Of a stretch of 64,000 nucleotides of DNA, positions 52,520-61,900 are shown one piece after another. The position numbers and the translations under genes were made by a program. How positions within the stretch are numbered: position 1 is the first letter of the stretch; each line of letters starts with the position of its first letter. Below the pieces are notes generated by a model, which was given only the letters and a program-made list of their open reading frames with translations, ran no database searches and was not told where the DNA came from. Where the stretch lies: contig JABFRU010000042.1 of NCBI GenBank assembly GCA_013140985.1, positions 1-64,000 on the forward strand. The letters are read 5' to 3'. Source of the stretch: Chitinophagaceae bacterium. GTDB lineage: Bacteria > Bacteroidota > Bacteroidia > Chitinophagales > Chitinophagaceae.

Positions 52520-53515
52520 ATGAAGCTGAACCGAAATACAAAGATCTTCATCAACTACTTTCTCGGTCCGTTGTTGTTCATTTGGTTGTCATGGGCTATT
52601 TACCGGCAAATAAAAAAGCAACCTGATCTTGAAACGGCATGGAAGGGCATCAAAGAATCATTGAACAGCCCGATGGTTTGGAATATTGTTTTTGTAGTTC
52701 TTTTAATGATCGGTAATTGGTCCATTGAAGCCATAAAATGGAAAATGGCAGTGAAACCCATTCAGCCGATCAGTTTTTTAAAAGCATTCAGGGCAGTTCT
52801 TTCCGGTGTTTCATTTTCTGTCAGCCTGCCTAACCGTGTCGGCGAATATTTGGGAAGAGTATTGTACATGGATGAAGGCAACCGGCTCAAAACAATTTCC
52901 ATTACCATTGTTGCCAGCATCAGCCAACTCATCATTACATTATTGATGGGCTGTATCGGGTGGCTGTTCATGCAACCTGTCATTGAAGAAAAACAATTGG
53001 TCTCTGCGATATGGTTCCGGGTAATATTATATGGGATGATAACAGCCACCATAGTTTTAACACTATTTTATTTTCGCCTGTCGTTACTAATTAAATGGGT
53101 GGATCGTTTACCTGGCAGTAAACGCTTTGCTTACCTGGTAAGGGCTTTAGAGGATTTCAATGCAACGTTACTGCTGCGGCTCTTGTCATTATCAGCATTC
53201 CGTTTTGTGGTGTTCATCGTGCAGTATTACCTGTTGTTTCGTTTATTTGATGTAGATATTTCATGGTGGCAGACTTTTTGGGCAGTGAGTGTTTCCTTTG
53301 TGGTGATGGCGGTGATTCCTTCCATCACTTTAATAGAACCGGTGCAGCGGGGAACAGTGATGGTAATGTTATCAGGTCTTTATAGTTTGAATAAACTGGG
53401 AATAGGATTTACGGCAACCGGCATCTGGTTCATCAACCTTATTGTTCCGGCGGCAATCGGCAGCTTATTAATTTTGGGAATTAAAATGAAAAAAAATAAA
53501 AATGAAGAGATTTAA
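52520..53515 (+). CDS. Flippase-like membrane protein (LPG-synthase TM region family)
   Basis: 331-residue integral membrane protein with about eight hydrophobic helices, of the UPF0104/lysylphosphatidylglycerol-synthetase transmembrane family (AglD-like). The conserved segment FRAVLSGVSFSVSLPNRVGE (about residues 90-109), typically GxxxxxxxPxRxGE, is present. Members are thought to flip or handle lipid-linked precursors. No soluble synthase domain follows, so it is not an LPG synthase. It overlaps the DUF3108 gene by 14 bp. Substrate unknown. Confidence 0.82.
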   Translation: MKLNRNTKIFINYFLGPLLFIWLSWAIYRQIKKQPDLETAWKGIKESLNSPMVWNIVFVVLLMIGNWSIEAIKWKMAVKPIQPISFLKAFRAVLSGVSFSVSLPNRVGEYLGRVLYMDEGNRLKTISITIVASISQLIITLLMGCIGWLFMQPVIEEKQLVSAIWFRVILYGMITATIVLTLFYFRLSLLIKWVDRLPGSKRFAYLVRALEDFNATLLLRLLSLSAFRFVVFIVQYYLLFRLFDVDISWWQTFWAVSVSFVVMAVIPSITLIEPVQRGTVMVMLSGLYSLNKLGIGFTATGIWFINLIVPAAIGSLLILGIKMKKNKNEEI

Positions 53516-54323
53516 AGTATTGGCTCCATTGGCTTTGGTATTAGTATCGTTTGGCTTTTCTGTAAAGAGTGTTGCACCTGTGCCGCCGCAGGATAATTTT
53601 TGCAGCATCAGCAATATCGCTTTTAATGTAGAGGAAGAGGTGGTCTTCACAGTTTATTATGCAGTGGCCGGTATTTATGTAAATGCAGGCAATGCTACTT
53701 TTACCAGCAAGCTGGAAACGGTTAATAATCGTCCGGTCTATCATATCACCGGCGAAGGAAAAACCAATTCATCTTACGACTGGATATATAAAGTGAGAGA
53801 TAAGTATGAAACATTTATTGATACAGCTACCATGCAGCCTTTGAAATTTATCCGCAATGTGAACGAAGGCGGTTATAAAAAATACCAGAACGTTACTTTT
53901 AATAAAACAGCGAATACAGCTGTAACAACGGATGGTGTATATAAAGTGCCGGCTTGTGTGCAGGATGTGGTGAGCTCTATGTATTATGCCCGTAATTTGG
54001 ATTTTTCTCAACTGAAACCGGAAGATAAAATTCCTTTTTCTATGTTCCTTGATAATGAAGTGTTCAATATGTATATCCGTTATGTGGGAAAAGAAGAAAT
54101 AAAGACCAAGTATGGAAAATTCAATGCCATCAAAATAAAACCATTGTTATTAAAAGGCCAGATCTTCGATGGTGGTGAAAATATGACCGTATGGGTAACC
54201 GATGATGCCAATCATATACCGGTGAGAGTGGAAAGTCCGCTGGTGGTGGGCAAGGTAAAGATCGATATGATGAGTCATAATAATCTTCGGCATCCGCTGA
54301 CATCGTTGATCAAAAGAAAATAA
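53502..54323 (+). CDS. DUF3108 domain exported protein
   Basis: 273-residue exported protein with signal peptide (MKRFKVLAPLALVLVSFGFS). The DUF3108 region covers about residues 35-265: EEVVFTVYYAVAGIYVNAGN, a WIYKVRDKYETF strand and GENMTVWVTDDANHIPVRVE at the end, all strand-rich. Such proteins are periplasmic and of unknown role. It overlaps the flippase-like gene by 14 bp, so translation is coupled, and has a terminator after it. Confidence 0.87.
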   Translation: MKRFKVLAPLALVLVSFGFSVKSVAPVPPQDNFCSISNIAFNVEEEVVFTVYYAVAGIYVNAGNATFTSKLETVNNRPVYHITGEGKTNSSYDWIYKVRDKYETFIDTATMQPLKFIRNVNEGGYKKYQNVTFNKTANTAVTTDGVYKVPACVQDVVSSMYYARNLDFSQLKPEDKIPFSMFLDNEVFNMYIRYVGKEEIKTKYGKFNAIKIKPLLLKGQIFDGGENMTVWVTDDANHIPVRVESPLVVGKVKIDMMSHNNLRHPLTSLIKRK

Positions 54324-54345
54324 AAGTCTGTTTAAATACTATTCT

Positions 54346-54377
54346 TTGTCACCCCGGACTTGATCCGGGTCTTTTTT
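54346..54377 (+). terminator. Terminator built on a TTGTCACCCCGGACTTGATC-type repeat
   Basis: CCCGGA (54353-54358) pairs with TCCGGG (54364-54369), T6 follows. The sequence belongs to a dispersed repeat type; a diverged copy is at 62534-62560. Confidence 0.75.
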
Positions 54378-55257
54378 ATATTTCTTCCAACTTAAAAAAA
54401 TCTTTCGGCCGGATACCTCTCTCCGTTTGCTGTAATGTGCAGCATTCATAATCCTTGTCATGTTCGAAAAAAAGAATGTGATCATTCTCCAAAGCATTAG
54501 TAAGAAAGTTCCTTTTTTCATTCAAGGTGGTTAACGGGAACATATCATAAGCCATTACATAAGGAAGGGGAATATGACCGGCAGAAGGAAGCAGGTCAGC
54601 CATAAACACAACCGTTCTGTCTTTATATTTTATTTGCGGCAGCATCATACTTTCGGTATGGCCGTTTACAAAACGTACTGAAATATTTTCTGTGAACTCA
54701 ACAGTCAATGTTCCGGGAGGATAAGATACCGGCCCCATTTCATTATCAAGAGGGTGTGTAATGAATTTTAATTGCCCGCTTTCTTCGATAGGTAAAATAT
54801 TTTCTTTGAGAAATGAAGCTTTCTCTCTTTCATTGGGATTTACGGCCCAATCCCAATGCTCTTTATTGCTCCAGTAAGTGGCATTCTTAAAGGTTGGAAC
54901 CAGTTTATCTCCTTCACGGCTGATAGAACCACCACAATGGTCAAAATGAAGATGCGTTAAAAAGGCATCGGTGATATCATTTCGGGTAAATCCATATTTT
55001 GCTAATGACTTATCCAGTGTATCATCACCATGCAAATAATAATGACTGAAAAATTTTGCATCCTGCTTATCACCATTGCCATTATCAACTAATATCAGCC
55101 GGTTGCCATCTTCGATCAATAAGCAACGCAAAGCCCAACTGCATAAATTATTTTCATCGGCCGGATTTATTTTATTCCAGATGGATTTTGGAACAACACC
55201 AAACATGGCGCCGCCGTCGAGTTTGAAGTAGCCGGTATTGATGCTATACAATTTCAT
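54376..55257 (-). CDS. Metallo-beta-lactamase-fold hydrolase (lactonase-like)
   Basis: 293-residue MBL-fold enzyme without signal peptide. Metal ligands THLHFDHCGG (HxHxDH), FVNGHTESM, FMADLLPSAGHIP and a late His in LFFEHDKDYE. The arrangement resembles the AttM/AiiA-like subgroup that hydrolyses lactones and other esters, but substrate is uncertain. It overlaps the MFS gene by 4 bp, so the two are co-translated: possibly a transporter with its processing enzyme. Confidence 0.87.
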   Translation of the reverse strand: MKLYSINTGYFKLDGGAMFGVVPKSIWNKINPADENNLCSWALRCLLIEDGNRLILVDNGNGDKQDAKFFSHYYLHGDDTLDKSLAKYGFTRNDITDAFLTHLHFDHCGGSISREGDKLVPTFKNATYWSNKEHWDWAVNPNEREKASFLKENILPIEESGQLKFITHPLDNEMGPVSYPPGTLTVEFTENISVRFVNGHTESMMLPQIKYKDRTVVFMADLLPSAGHIPLPYVMAYDMFPLTTLNEKRNFLTNALENDHILFFEHDKDYECCTLQQTERGIRPKDFFKLEEI

Positions 55258-56573
55258 TGTTCTTCAATTAAACTATTTGATCTTGTTCTTTTGTATGCAA
55301 AAGCAAGAATGATCAGGCCAAGAATGAAAAAGCCGATCAGGGCCAGGATACTGTTGCGCATGTTGCCGGTTAGATGGGTAATAAAACCAAAGCTGAACAT
55401 CCCTACAACGATCGCAATTTTTTCTGTTACGTCATAAAAACTAAAAAAAGAAGCAGTGTCTTTTGTCGGCGGCATTAGTTTGCTATATGTACTGCGGCTT
55501 AATGATTGTATGCCGCCCATTACCAATCCAACTGCCGTAGCGATCCCGAAGAATTGCCACTTATTGTACAAAAAGAAAAAAGCGAAAAGGCAAATAAGCA
55601 CCCAAATAGATATAGTAAACATCAGCACCCTGAAATTTCCATATTTATCCGAAAGACGACTCATGAGGAAAGCGCCGAGTATGGCAACGAGCTGAATGAT
55701 AACAACCGTTATAATAAGAGTGGTTGTGTCAAGCTGCAACTCTTCGCTTCCAAAATTGGTAGCTATCAGCATAACGGTTTGCACACCCATATTGTAAAAA
55801 AAGAAAGCGCAAAGAAAAAGCCACATCACTGGTCTTGCCTTGATTTGTTTTAATACCAGTGATAATTCATGAAAACCATTACTGAAAATATTTTTATTGT
55901 TGACAGTCCCGGCAGGCTGGCTTTTCGGCATTCTTCTCAACGTTATTTGTGCAAAACCCAACCACCAAAGTCCTACCAGTACAAAAGTCATCCGTACTGC
56001 ATTGCTTTGGGCAGCTTCATCATCACCGGCCAGGGTTACCAATACAAACCCGATCAATTGTAAAAGAACACTACCGATATAACCATACATAAATCCTTTG
56101 GCGCTGATACGATCCCTGTCTTTCGGAGCGGCTATTTCAGGTAAATAGCTATTATAAAAAACCAAACTGCTCCAGTATCCTACCGTAGCTGTGATCAGCA
56201 ATATAGTTCCCAGTAAAAGCGTATCTCCTTTAAAAAAATAAAAACCCATGCAACTTATAGAACCAAGAATGACGAGCAAACGCATAAAACTTTTCTTATT
56301 GCCTTTGTAGTCTGCAATAGAACTTAGAACAGGAGACATAATAGCGACGATAAGAAAGCCGAATGCCAGAGTATAATCGTAAAGAGAGGAGTTGGGAATA
56401 TTTTTGAACCAGAGAAAATCAATGTAATCGGTTTTTGTTTTATCGTTGCCATCGCCGGTAACGCCTAAATAATAAAGGGGGAAAAAAGTGGTGGTGATGA
56501 CAAGGTTGTAAACACTGTTGGCCCAGTCATACATGGCCCAGCCGTTCACCACCTTTTTGGAAGCTGTTTGCAT
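55254..56573 (-). CDS. MFS transporter, UMF1/Atg22-like family
   Basis: 439-residue integral membrane protein with about twelve helices. The N-terminus GWAMYDWANSVYNLVITTTF and the segment RISAKGFMYGYIGSVLLQ are characteristic of the UMF1 (Atg22-like) branch of the major facilitator superfamily, best known for metabolite efflux from vacuoles in fungi. In bacteria the substrate is unknown. It is first of a two-gene leftward operon with the MBL hydrolase. Confidence 0.88.
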   Translation of the reverse strand: MQTASKKVVNGWAMYDWANSVYNLVITTTFFPLYYLGVTGDGNDKTKTDYIDFLWFKNIPNSSLYDYTLAFGFLIVAIMSPVLSSIADYKGNKKSFMRLLVILGSISCMGFYFFKGDTLLLGTILLITATVGYWSSLVFYNSYLPEIAAPKDRDRISAKGFMYGYIGSVLLQLIGFVLVTLAGDDEAAQSNAVRMTFVLVGLWWLGFAQITLRRMPKSQPAGTVNNKNIFSNGFHELSLVLKQIKARPVMWLFLCAFFFYNMGVQTVMLIATNFGSEELQLDTTTLIITVVIIQLVAILGAFLMSRLSDKYGNFRVLMFTISIWVLICLFAFFFLYNKWQFFGIATAVGLVMGGIQSLSRSTYSKLMPPTKDTASFFSFYDVTEKIAIVVGMFSFGFITHLTGNMRNSILALIGFFILGLIILAFAYKRTRSNSLIEEQ

Positions 56574-56655
56574 TGGTTATGCTTTCAGTAAAAATAGGAA
56601 AACCAAGAGAGAAAGTTTAAGGGTTTAAAGTTGACACGCAAACCTTAAAGCGTAT

Positions 56656-57483
56656 CTATCCTTCTATTACACCGGTCAGCAACAATATCAATAAAGTGAT
56701 ACCGGCCAATATGCGATACACACCAAACACTTTGAAGCCATAAACTTTCAGATAGTTGATGAAAAAGCGGATGGCGAACATGGCCACTACAAAAGCAACT
56801 ACATTGCCCGTAATAAAAGAAACCGTATTTTCTTCTGTAGATGTAATAATATCAATCCCTCTTCTGACTACTCCCCCGGCGCTTGTCCATTTTTTTACAA
56901 ATAAAGAATAAATAGAGGCAGCCAGCATGGTAGGTACAGCCAGGAAAAAAGAAAACTCAGCAGCCAGATGACGGGTGAATTTTTGTGACATACCGCCAAT
57001 GATACTAGCAGCGCTGCGGCTAACACCGGGGATCATCGCAATGGTTTGCCAAAGACCAACAATAAATGCTTTTGGAAAACTTATTTGGTCATCTGATTCA
57101 ATGGTTGGCTTTTTAAATAAAGAATCAATGACCATTAATAGCAAACCGCCGGCCAGCATAGCTATCGCAACTGTAGTGGGACTTTCCAGCAGATCATCTA
57201 TTTCATCAGAGAAAAAATAACCCAATACCAACGCAGGAATAACACCAACGATCAATTTTGCATAGAACTGCCAGCGACGGAATTCAAAGAATTTTCTTCC
57301 ATATAATACTACCACGGCGAGTATAGCGCCGAACTGGATAGATACTTCATATAATTTGGTGAACTCGTCTTTGTGAATGCCCAGCATGGAACTGGTAATG
57401 ATCATGTGGCCGGTAGAAGAAACCGGTAAAAATTCTGTCAGCCCTTCAACAACGGCCAAAACAATTGCTTCAATGATATTCAT
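56656..57483 (-). CDS. uppP: Undecaprenyl-diphosphatase
   Basis: UppP/BacA, inner-membrane phosphatase that recycles undecaprenyl pyrophosphate for cell-wall synthesis and gives bacitracin tolerance. 275 residues with about eight helices. Motifs: GLTEFLPVSSTGHMI (Glu and Ser-Thr-Gly-His active-site loop) and PGVSRSAASI (the second catalytic Arg/Ser loop). It is preceded by DUF3098 and ftsX in the order conserved in Bacteroidota, though a terminator separates it from DUF3098. Confidence 0.96.
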   Translation of the reverse strand: MNIIEAIVLAVVEGLTEFLPVSSTGHMIITSSMLGIHKDEFTKLYEVSIQFGAILAVVVLYGRKFFEFRRWQFYAKLIVGVIPALVLGYFFSDEIDDLLESPTTVAIAMLAGGLLLMVIDSLFKKPTIESDDQISFPKAFIVGLWQTIAMIPGVSRSAASIIGGMSQKFTRHLAAEFSFFLAVPTMLAASIYSLFVKKWTSAGGVVRRGIDIITSTEENTVSFITGNVVAFVVAMFAIRFFINYLKVYGFKVFGVYRILAGITLLILLLTGVIEG

Positions 57484-57501
57484 GCAGGGAATTGGTTTTG
57501 T

Positions 57502-57532
57502 AAAAAATAAGGCGATACATATGCATCGCCTT
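57502..57532 (-). terminator. Intrinsic terminator between DUF3098 gene and uppP
   Basis: AAGGCGAT (57509-57516) pairs with ATCGCCTT (57525-57532). The T-rich tract lies on the minus strand (TTATTTTTTAC), so it acts on leftward transcripts, partly uncoupling uppP. Confidence 0.7.
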
Positions 57533-57557
57533 GTAAACTTATTAACTTATTTGTGAA

Positions 57558-57815
57558 TCAACCAACGTTTTCTTTCACTTTGGGTCTTTTGAAAATTGCA
57601 TATATCTCTATCACCAGTCCGGCCAGTATAAGAAGCGGGGCAACGGTGATGCGTCTTGCGCTATATACAGCGTCAGCATCAAATTTTGCAGGGTTTTTAT
57701 TGCTGGCTCCGCCCGACATCAGGAACATGCCGATCGCTATCACTAAAAGACCTATCAGCATCCACATATAATTTTCTTTGCTGAACATGGACGGGGAATT
57801 TTTCTTTTCACTCAT
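57558..57815 (-). CDS. DUF3098 small membrane protein
   Basis: 85-residue protein with two membrane helices (MWMLIGLLVIAIGMFLMSGG and TVAPLLILAGLVIEIYAIF), matching the small DUF3098 family restricted to Bacteroidota and encoded between ftsX and uppP. A loop with FDADAVYSARR lies between the helices. Role unknown; the conserved neighbours suggest cell division or envelope assembly. An inverted-repeat spacer of 105 bp separates it from ftsX. Confidence 0.85.
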   Translation of the reverse strand: MSEKKNSPSMFSKENYMWMLIGLLVIAIGMFLMSGGASNKNPAKFDADAVYSARRITVAPLLILAGLVIEIYAIFKRPKVKENVG

Positions 57816-57845
57816 ACTGTCAAATTTAAGCGGTGCAATATAGCG

Positions 57846-57930
57846 AATTTAGTGAATGGTGAATAGTCAATGGGCAATTACTGCTCCGGGACCTATTCAC
57901 AATTCACTATTGACCATTCACTAATAGAGA
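57846..57930. repeat. Word-like inverted repeat (AGTGAATGGTGAATAGTCAA family)
   Basis: Left words AGTGAATGGTGAATAGTCAA and right words TTCACAATTCACTATTGACC, ATTCACTAATAG form a long hairpin between ftsX and DUF3098. The right arm overlaps the last codons of ftsX. Confidence 0.75.
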
Positions 57931-58793
57931 TCGTCCAGCTTCATCTTCAGGTATTTTACCACACTGCGGTTGGTACTGAAAAGAGTGATACCTATACCGA
58001 GAACGATCAACATTAAAAACAATAACAGCAAAAGCCCTGTATCATGAATGGCTTTTAACCAGCTTATATTGCCTTCAAATACTAAAATAACAACGTAGAG
58101 AAAAACAGAAGCAATGACGCCGCTGATAGCGCCATTGATAATAGCCCGTATGTTCAACGGCTTGGCAATGAACCAACGGGTGGCTCCTACCATTTGCATG
58201 GTCTTTATCAGGAAACGGTTGCTGAACATGGCCAGGCGGATAGTATTATCGATCAGGAAGATCACTACAATTGCTATGAGGATGGCCAGCCCCAGGAATC
58301 CAAGACTCAAAATGCGGATATTTTTGTTTAAGCTACCTACCAGCTCTTCCGGATACTTTACATCGGTAACATAAGTTTGCGCTTCAATATCTTTTTTGAT
58401 AGCGTTTAATGAATCTACCTGCACATACTGGTTCTTTATCTTAAAATAAATAGCATCCGGAAGCGGATTTTCATTCAATACTTTGGTCCAGTCCTCGTTA
58501 CCATCCTGCAGATATATCTTCTGTGCTTCTTCTTTTGACACATAACGGACAGCCTTCATGTAAGGTCTTGTATTGATGTAATTCATCAGCGCAGTACTGT
58601 CTTTGGGATTCAGATTGGGAAGGAGATAGGCCCTTACCTCCACGCTTTCTTTAAAATAATTGCCCATCTTATTGGCATTGATCACCAGCCAGCCAATAAT
58701 ACCTAAGAAAAATAAAACAAGGGTAACACCTACCACAGACATGAAGTAAGAAGGTTTACCTTTTTTAAAAGAAGCTTTTCCTGATTGAGACAT
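57921..58793 (-). CDS. ftsX: Cell division protein FtsX
   Basis: Membrane subunit of the FtsEX complex that activates peptidoglycan hydrolases at the septum. 290 residues from ATG 58793, the usual start (MSQSGKASFKKGKPSYF). Four membrane helices: one near the N-terminus, then a periplasmic domain (about 60-160, with VEVRAYLLPN and YPEELVGSL), then three at the C-terminus. It has the FtsX segment FLIKTMQMVGATRWFIAKPL. FtsE is not adjacent, as is common in this phylum. It lies divergent from leuS. Confidence 0.92.
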   Translation of the reverse strand: MSQSGKASFKKGKPSYFMSVVGVTLVLFFLGIIGWLVINANKMGNYFKESVEVRAYLLPNLNPKDSTALMNYINTRPYMKAVRYVSKEEAQKIYLQDGNEDWTKVLNENPLPDAIYFKIKNQYVQVDSLNAIKKDIEAQTYVTDVKYPEELVGSLNKNIRILSLGFLGLAILIAIVVIFLIDNTIRLAMFSNRFLIKTMQMVGATRWFIAKPLNIRAIINGAISGVIASVFLYVVILVFEGNISWLKAIHDTGLLLLLFLMLIVLGIGITLFSTNRSVVKYLKMKLDDLY

Positions 58794-58977
58794 GAGTACT
58801 GAATTTGAATGTAATGGGTGAGCAAAAATAACAGATTCAGCAGTACAATCAGTATTTTTGCTGCCCAATTAAACGATTGCCCCCGGTTCATATTGCCATG
58901 TATGAGGAAAGAGATTTGTTAAAGAATCAAGATCATCATTAACATTAATTCAAAAGGAGAATAAACAGCGGATAAGA

Positions 58978-61900
58978 ATGGAATACAATTTCAGAGATAT
59001 TGAAAAGAAATGGCAGCAATGGTGGAGCGAGAATAAGGTATATAAAGTGTCGAATGATTCACCCAAACCAAAATGTTATGTGCTCGATATGTTCCCGTAT
59101 CCGAGTGGCGCCGGTTTGCATGTGGGACATCCGCTGGGTTATATTGCCAGCGATATTTACAGCCGTTATAAAAGATTAAAAGGTTTCAATGTGCTGCACC
59201 CGATGGGATATGATGCATTTGGTTTGCCGGCGGAACAATATGCAATTGAGCATGGCATTCATCCTGCTGTTTCCACTGCAGCTAACATAAAAAATTTCAG
59301 AAGTCAGCTGGATAAGATCGGTTTTTGTTATGACTGGGACCGGGAAGTGAATACTTCCAAACCCGGTTATTATAAATGGACACAGTGGATCTTTCTGCAA
59401 TTGTTCAACAGTTATTTCTGTCATACAGAAAAGAAAGCATTGCCCATTTCAAAGCTTATAAAAAAATATGAAGAGAAAGGAGCAGTACCAAAAACCGGGG
59501 AGTTCATTCCCGGCAAACATTTTACGGCTGAGCAATGGAAAGCTTTTTCTGAAAAAGAGAAAGCCGATGTTTTGATGAGGAGACGACTGGCTTATTGCGG
59601 TTACGGAGAAGTGAACTGGTGCGAAGCATTGGGAACTGTTTTGGCCAATGACGAAGTAGTGAATGGTGTGAGTGAAAGAGGAGGTCATCCTGTAGTGAAA
59701 AAAACATTGCGTCAATGGTATTTAAGAATTACGGAATATGCTGATCGTTTGCTTGAAGGACTTGACAAAGTTGATTTCAGTGATGCGATGAAAGAGATGC
59801 AGACGAATTGGATCGGTAAATCAACGGGAGCGGAAATAGACTTTAAGCTTTGGGGCGGGGCCTCACCCTTACCCTCTCCTGGCGGAGAGGAAATTTCGCA
59901 AGACCCCGTTAAAGAAAAATTCTTCAGGACGGCCGATAGCGGTAACTGGCATATATTAAAAAAATATGGCCGGGAAAATAGAAAAGATCCAACGGAAGCG
60001 GAAGATATTTTGTGGCAACGTCTTCGCAATAATCAATTGGGTGCAAAGGTTCGCCGGCAACATGCCATCCAGGGTTATATTGCTGATTTTGTTTTTCTCG
60101 AAGTAAAACTGGTGATAGAAGTAGATGGCGAATATCATAATGAAGAGGAGCAAAAAATATATGATGATGCAAGAACAAAATTTCTGAATGAGTTTGGCTT
60201 GCAATTATTACGGTTCACTAATGAAGAAGTAATAAGTAACACAGAAAAAGTAATAAATGAAATAAAAAGTTCGATAGAACAACAAAGACAAAAATTTAAA
60301 ACAACTGCTGCTGACGGAGAACTGTCTCCCTCTCCGCAAGGAGAGGGCCGGGGTGAGGCTAAACTCCGGGTTTACACCACAAGACCCGATACTATTTTCG
60401 GCGTTGACTTCATGGTCATTGCACCGGAGCATGAACTGGTAGAAGAAATTACAACCGACGAACAAAAGCAAGCCGTTGATGAGTACATCGCCTATGTAAA
60501 AAGCAGGAGTGAAAGAGAACGCATGGCGGAGAAAAAGATCAGTGGTGTATTTACCGGCGCTTATGCATTGAATCCATTTAACGGAAGAGAAATTCCTATC
60601 TGGATATCAGAATATGTGTTGGCAGGATATGGCACCGGCGCTATCATGGGTGTGCCCTGCGGCGATGAAAGAGATCACCGGTTTGCAAAGCATTTCAATA
60701 TTCCCATCACCAATATCATTGGTGAATATTATACTGGAGAAGATGCGAATCCTACTTACGATGCTGTGTTAGAGAACAGCGATTTCATCAATGGGATGAA
60801 GATGAAAGATGCGATTGATGTGGTAGTAAGGAAGGTGGAAGAAATGGGAATTGGCCAACGCAAAGTGAATTATAAAATGCGGGATGCCGCATTCAGCCGC
60901 CAGCGCTACTGGGGCGAACCATTTCCTATTGTTTGGAAAAATGAAATTGCATATCCATTGAGTGAGTCTGAATTGCCGGTGGAGTTGCCGCACATGGATG
61001 ACCTCAAACCTGGTCCCGATGCGCAAGGTCCATTGGCAAATCTTACGGAGTGGATTAATCTCCCCTCTCCGTCAGGAGAGGGGTTGGGGGTGAGGCGAGA
61101 AGTGAACACCATGCCCGGCTATGCAGGAAGCAGTTGGTATTTTTTAAGATACATGGATCCTGATAATGAAAAAGAATTCTGTTCCCGTAAAGCAGCTGAT
61201 TATTGGGGACAGGTTGATCTGTATATTGGCGGAACTGAACATGCAGTAGGTCATTTATTATACAGCCGCATGTGGACGAAATTTTTATTTGATCTTGGTT
61301 TGATAGAACATGATGAGCCGTATAAAAGATTGGTGAACCAGGGGATGATACAGGGGAGTAGCAGGTTCGCTTATTTTCTTACCGTAAATTATTCTTCACT
61401 TAATTCTGAAAGTAAATCAACAAGAGTATTTCTTTCAAAAAAGTGGGTTGATATAATTGAATCCGACAATACTCAAAAATTCATCTCAGAAAAAATCAGC
61501 GAAGTTCTAGGCAAAAAAATCGCATTGCATCATGTGGATGTATCATATGGCGAAAAACCAATACCGACACATGTTGATGTAAATATTGTTGATGGTGTTG
61601 AATTAGATATTGAGGCATTTAAGAGATGGAGAAGCGGCGAATATGCAAACGCAGAATTTATCTTAGAAGATGGCAAATACATCTGCGGTGTTGAAACAGA
61701 AAAAATGTCCAAATCAAAATTCAATACTGTCAATCCCGATGATCTTGTAATGAAATACGGCGCCGACACTTTCCGCATGTATGAAATGTTTCTCGGCCCG
61801 GTAGAAATGAGCAAGCCATGGGATACAAAAGGTATCGAAGGTGTTCATCGTTTCCTGAAAAAATTCTGGCGCTTGTTTTTTAAGGAATCTAATTCTCCCT

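Larger units (their letters stand above)
59860..60359 (+). mobile_element. Composite element: DUF559 domain flanked by inverted palindromic repeats, inside leuS
   Basis: 500 bp. The left end GCCTCACCC plus palindrome CCTCTCC/GGAGAGG (59860-59890) is the inverted counterpart of the right end CCCTCTCC/GGAGAGGG plus GGGGTGAGGC (60326-60359). Between them is a continuous DUF559-type domain (KDPTEAEDILWQRLRNN, RRQHAIQGYIADF, LVIEVDGEYH). The candidate catalytic residues are Asp370, Glu375 and Lys377 (LeuRS numbering), arranged as in PD-(D/E)XK nucleases. It has no convincing start or stop of its own and is translated in the host frame. Mobility is inferred. Confidence 0.7.

Noticed and set aside
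59860-60359. Intein in LeuRS
   Set aside because: The inserted domain lacks intein splicing blocks (no Cys/Ser start and no His-Asn end) and matches DUF559 rather than a HINT fold.
61372-61680. Extra-looking segment in LeuRS before KMSKS
   Set aside because: It ends in the Bacteroidota LeuRS sequence (PTHVDVNIVDGVELDIEAF) and has no palindromic element; treated as a native, slightly long lineage insertion.
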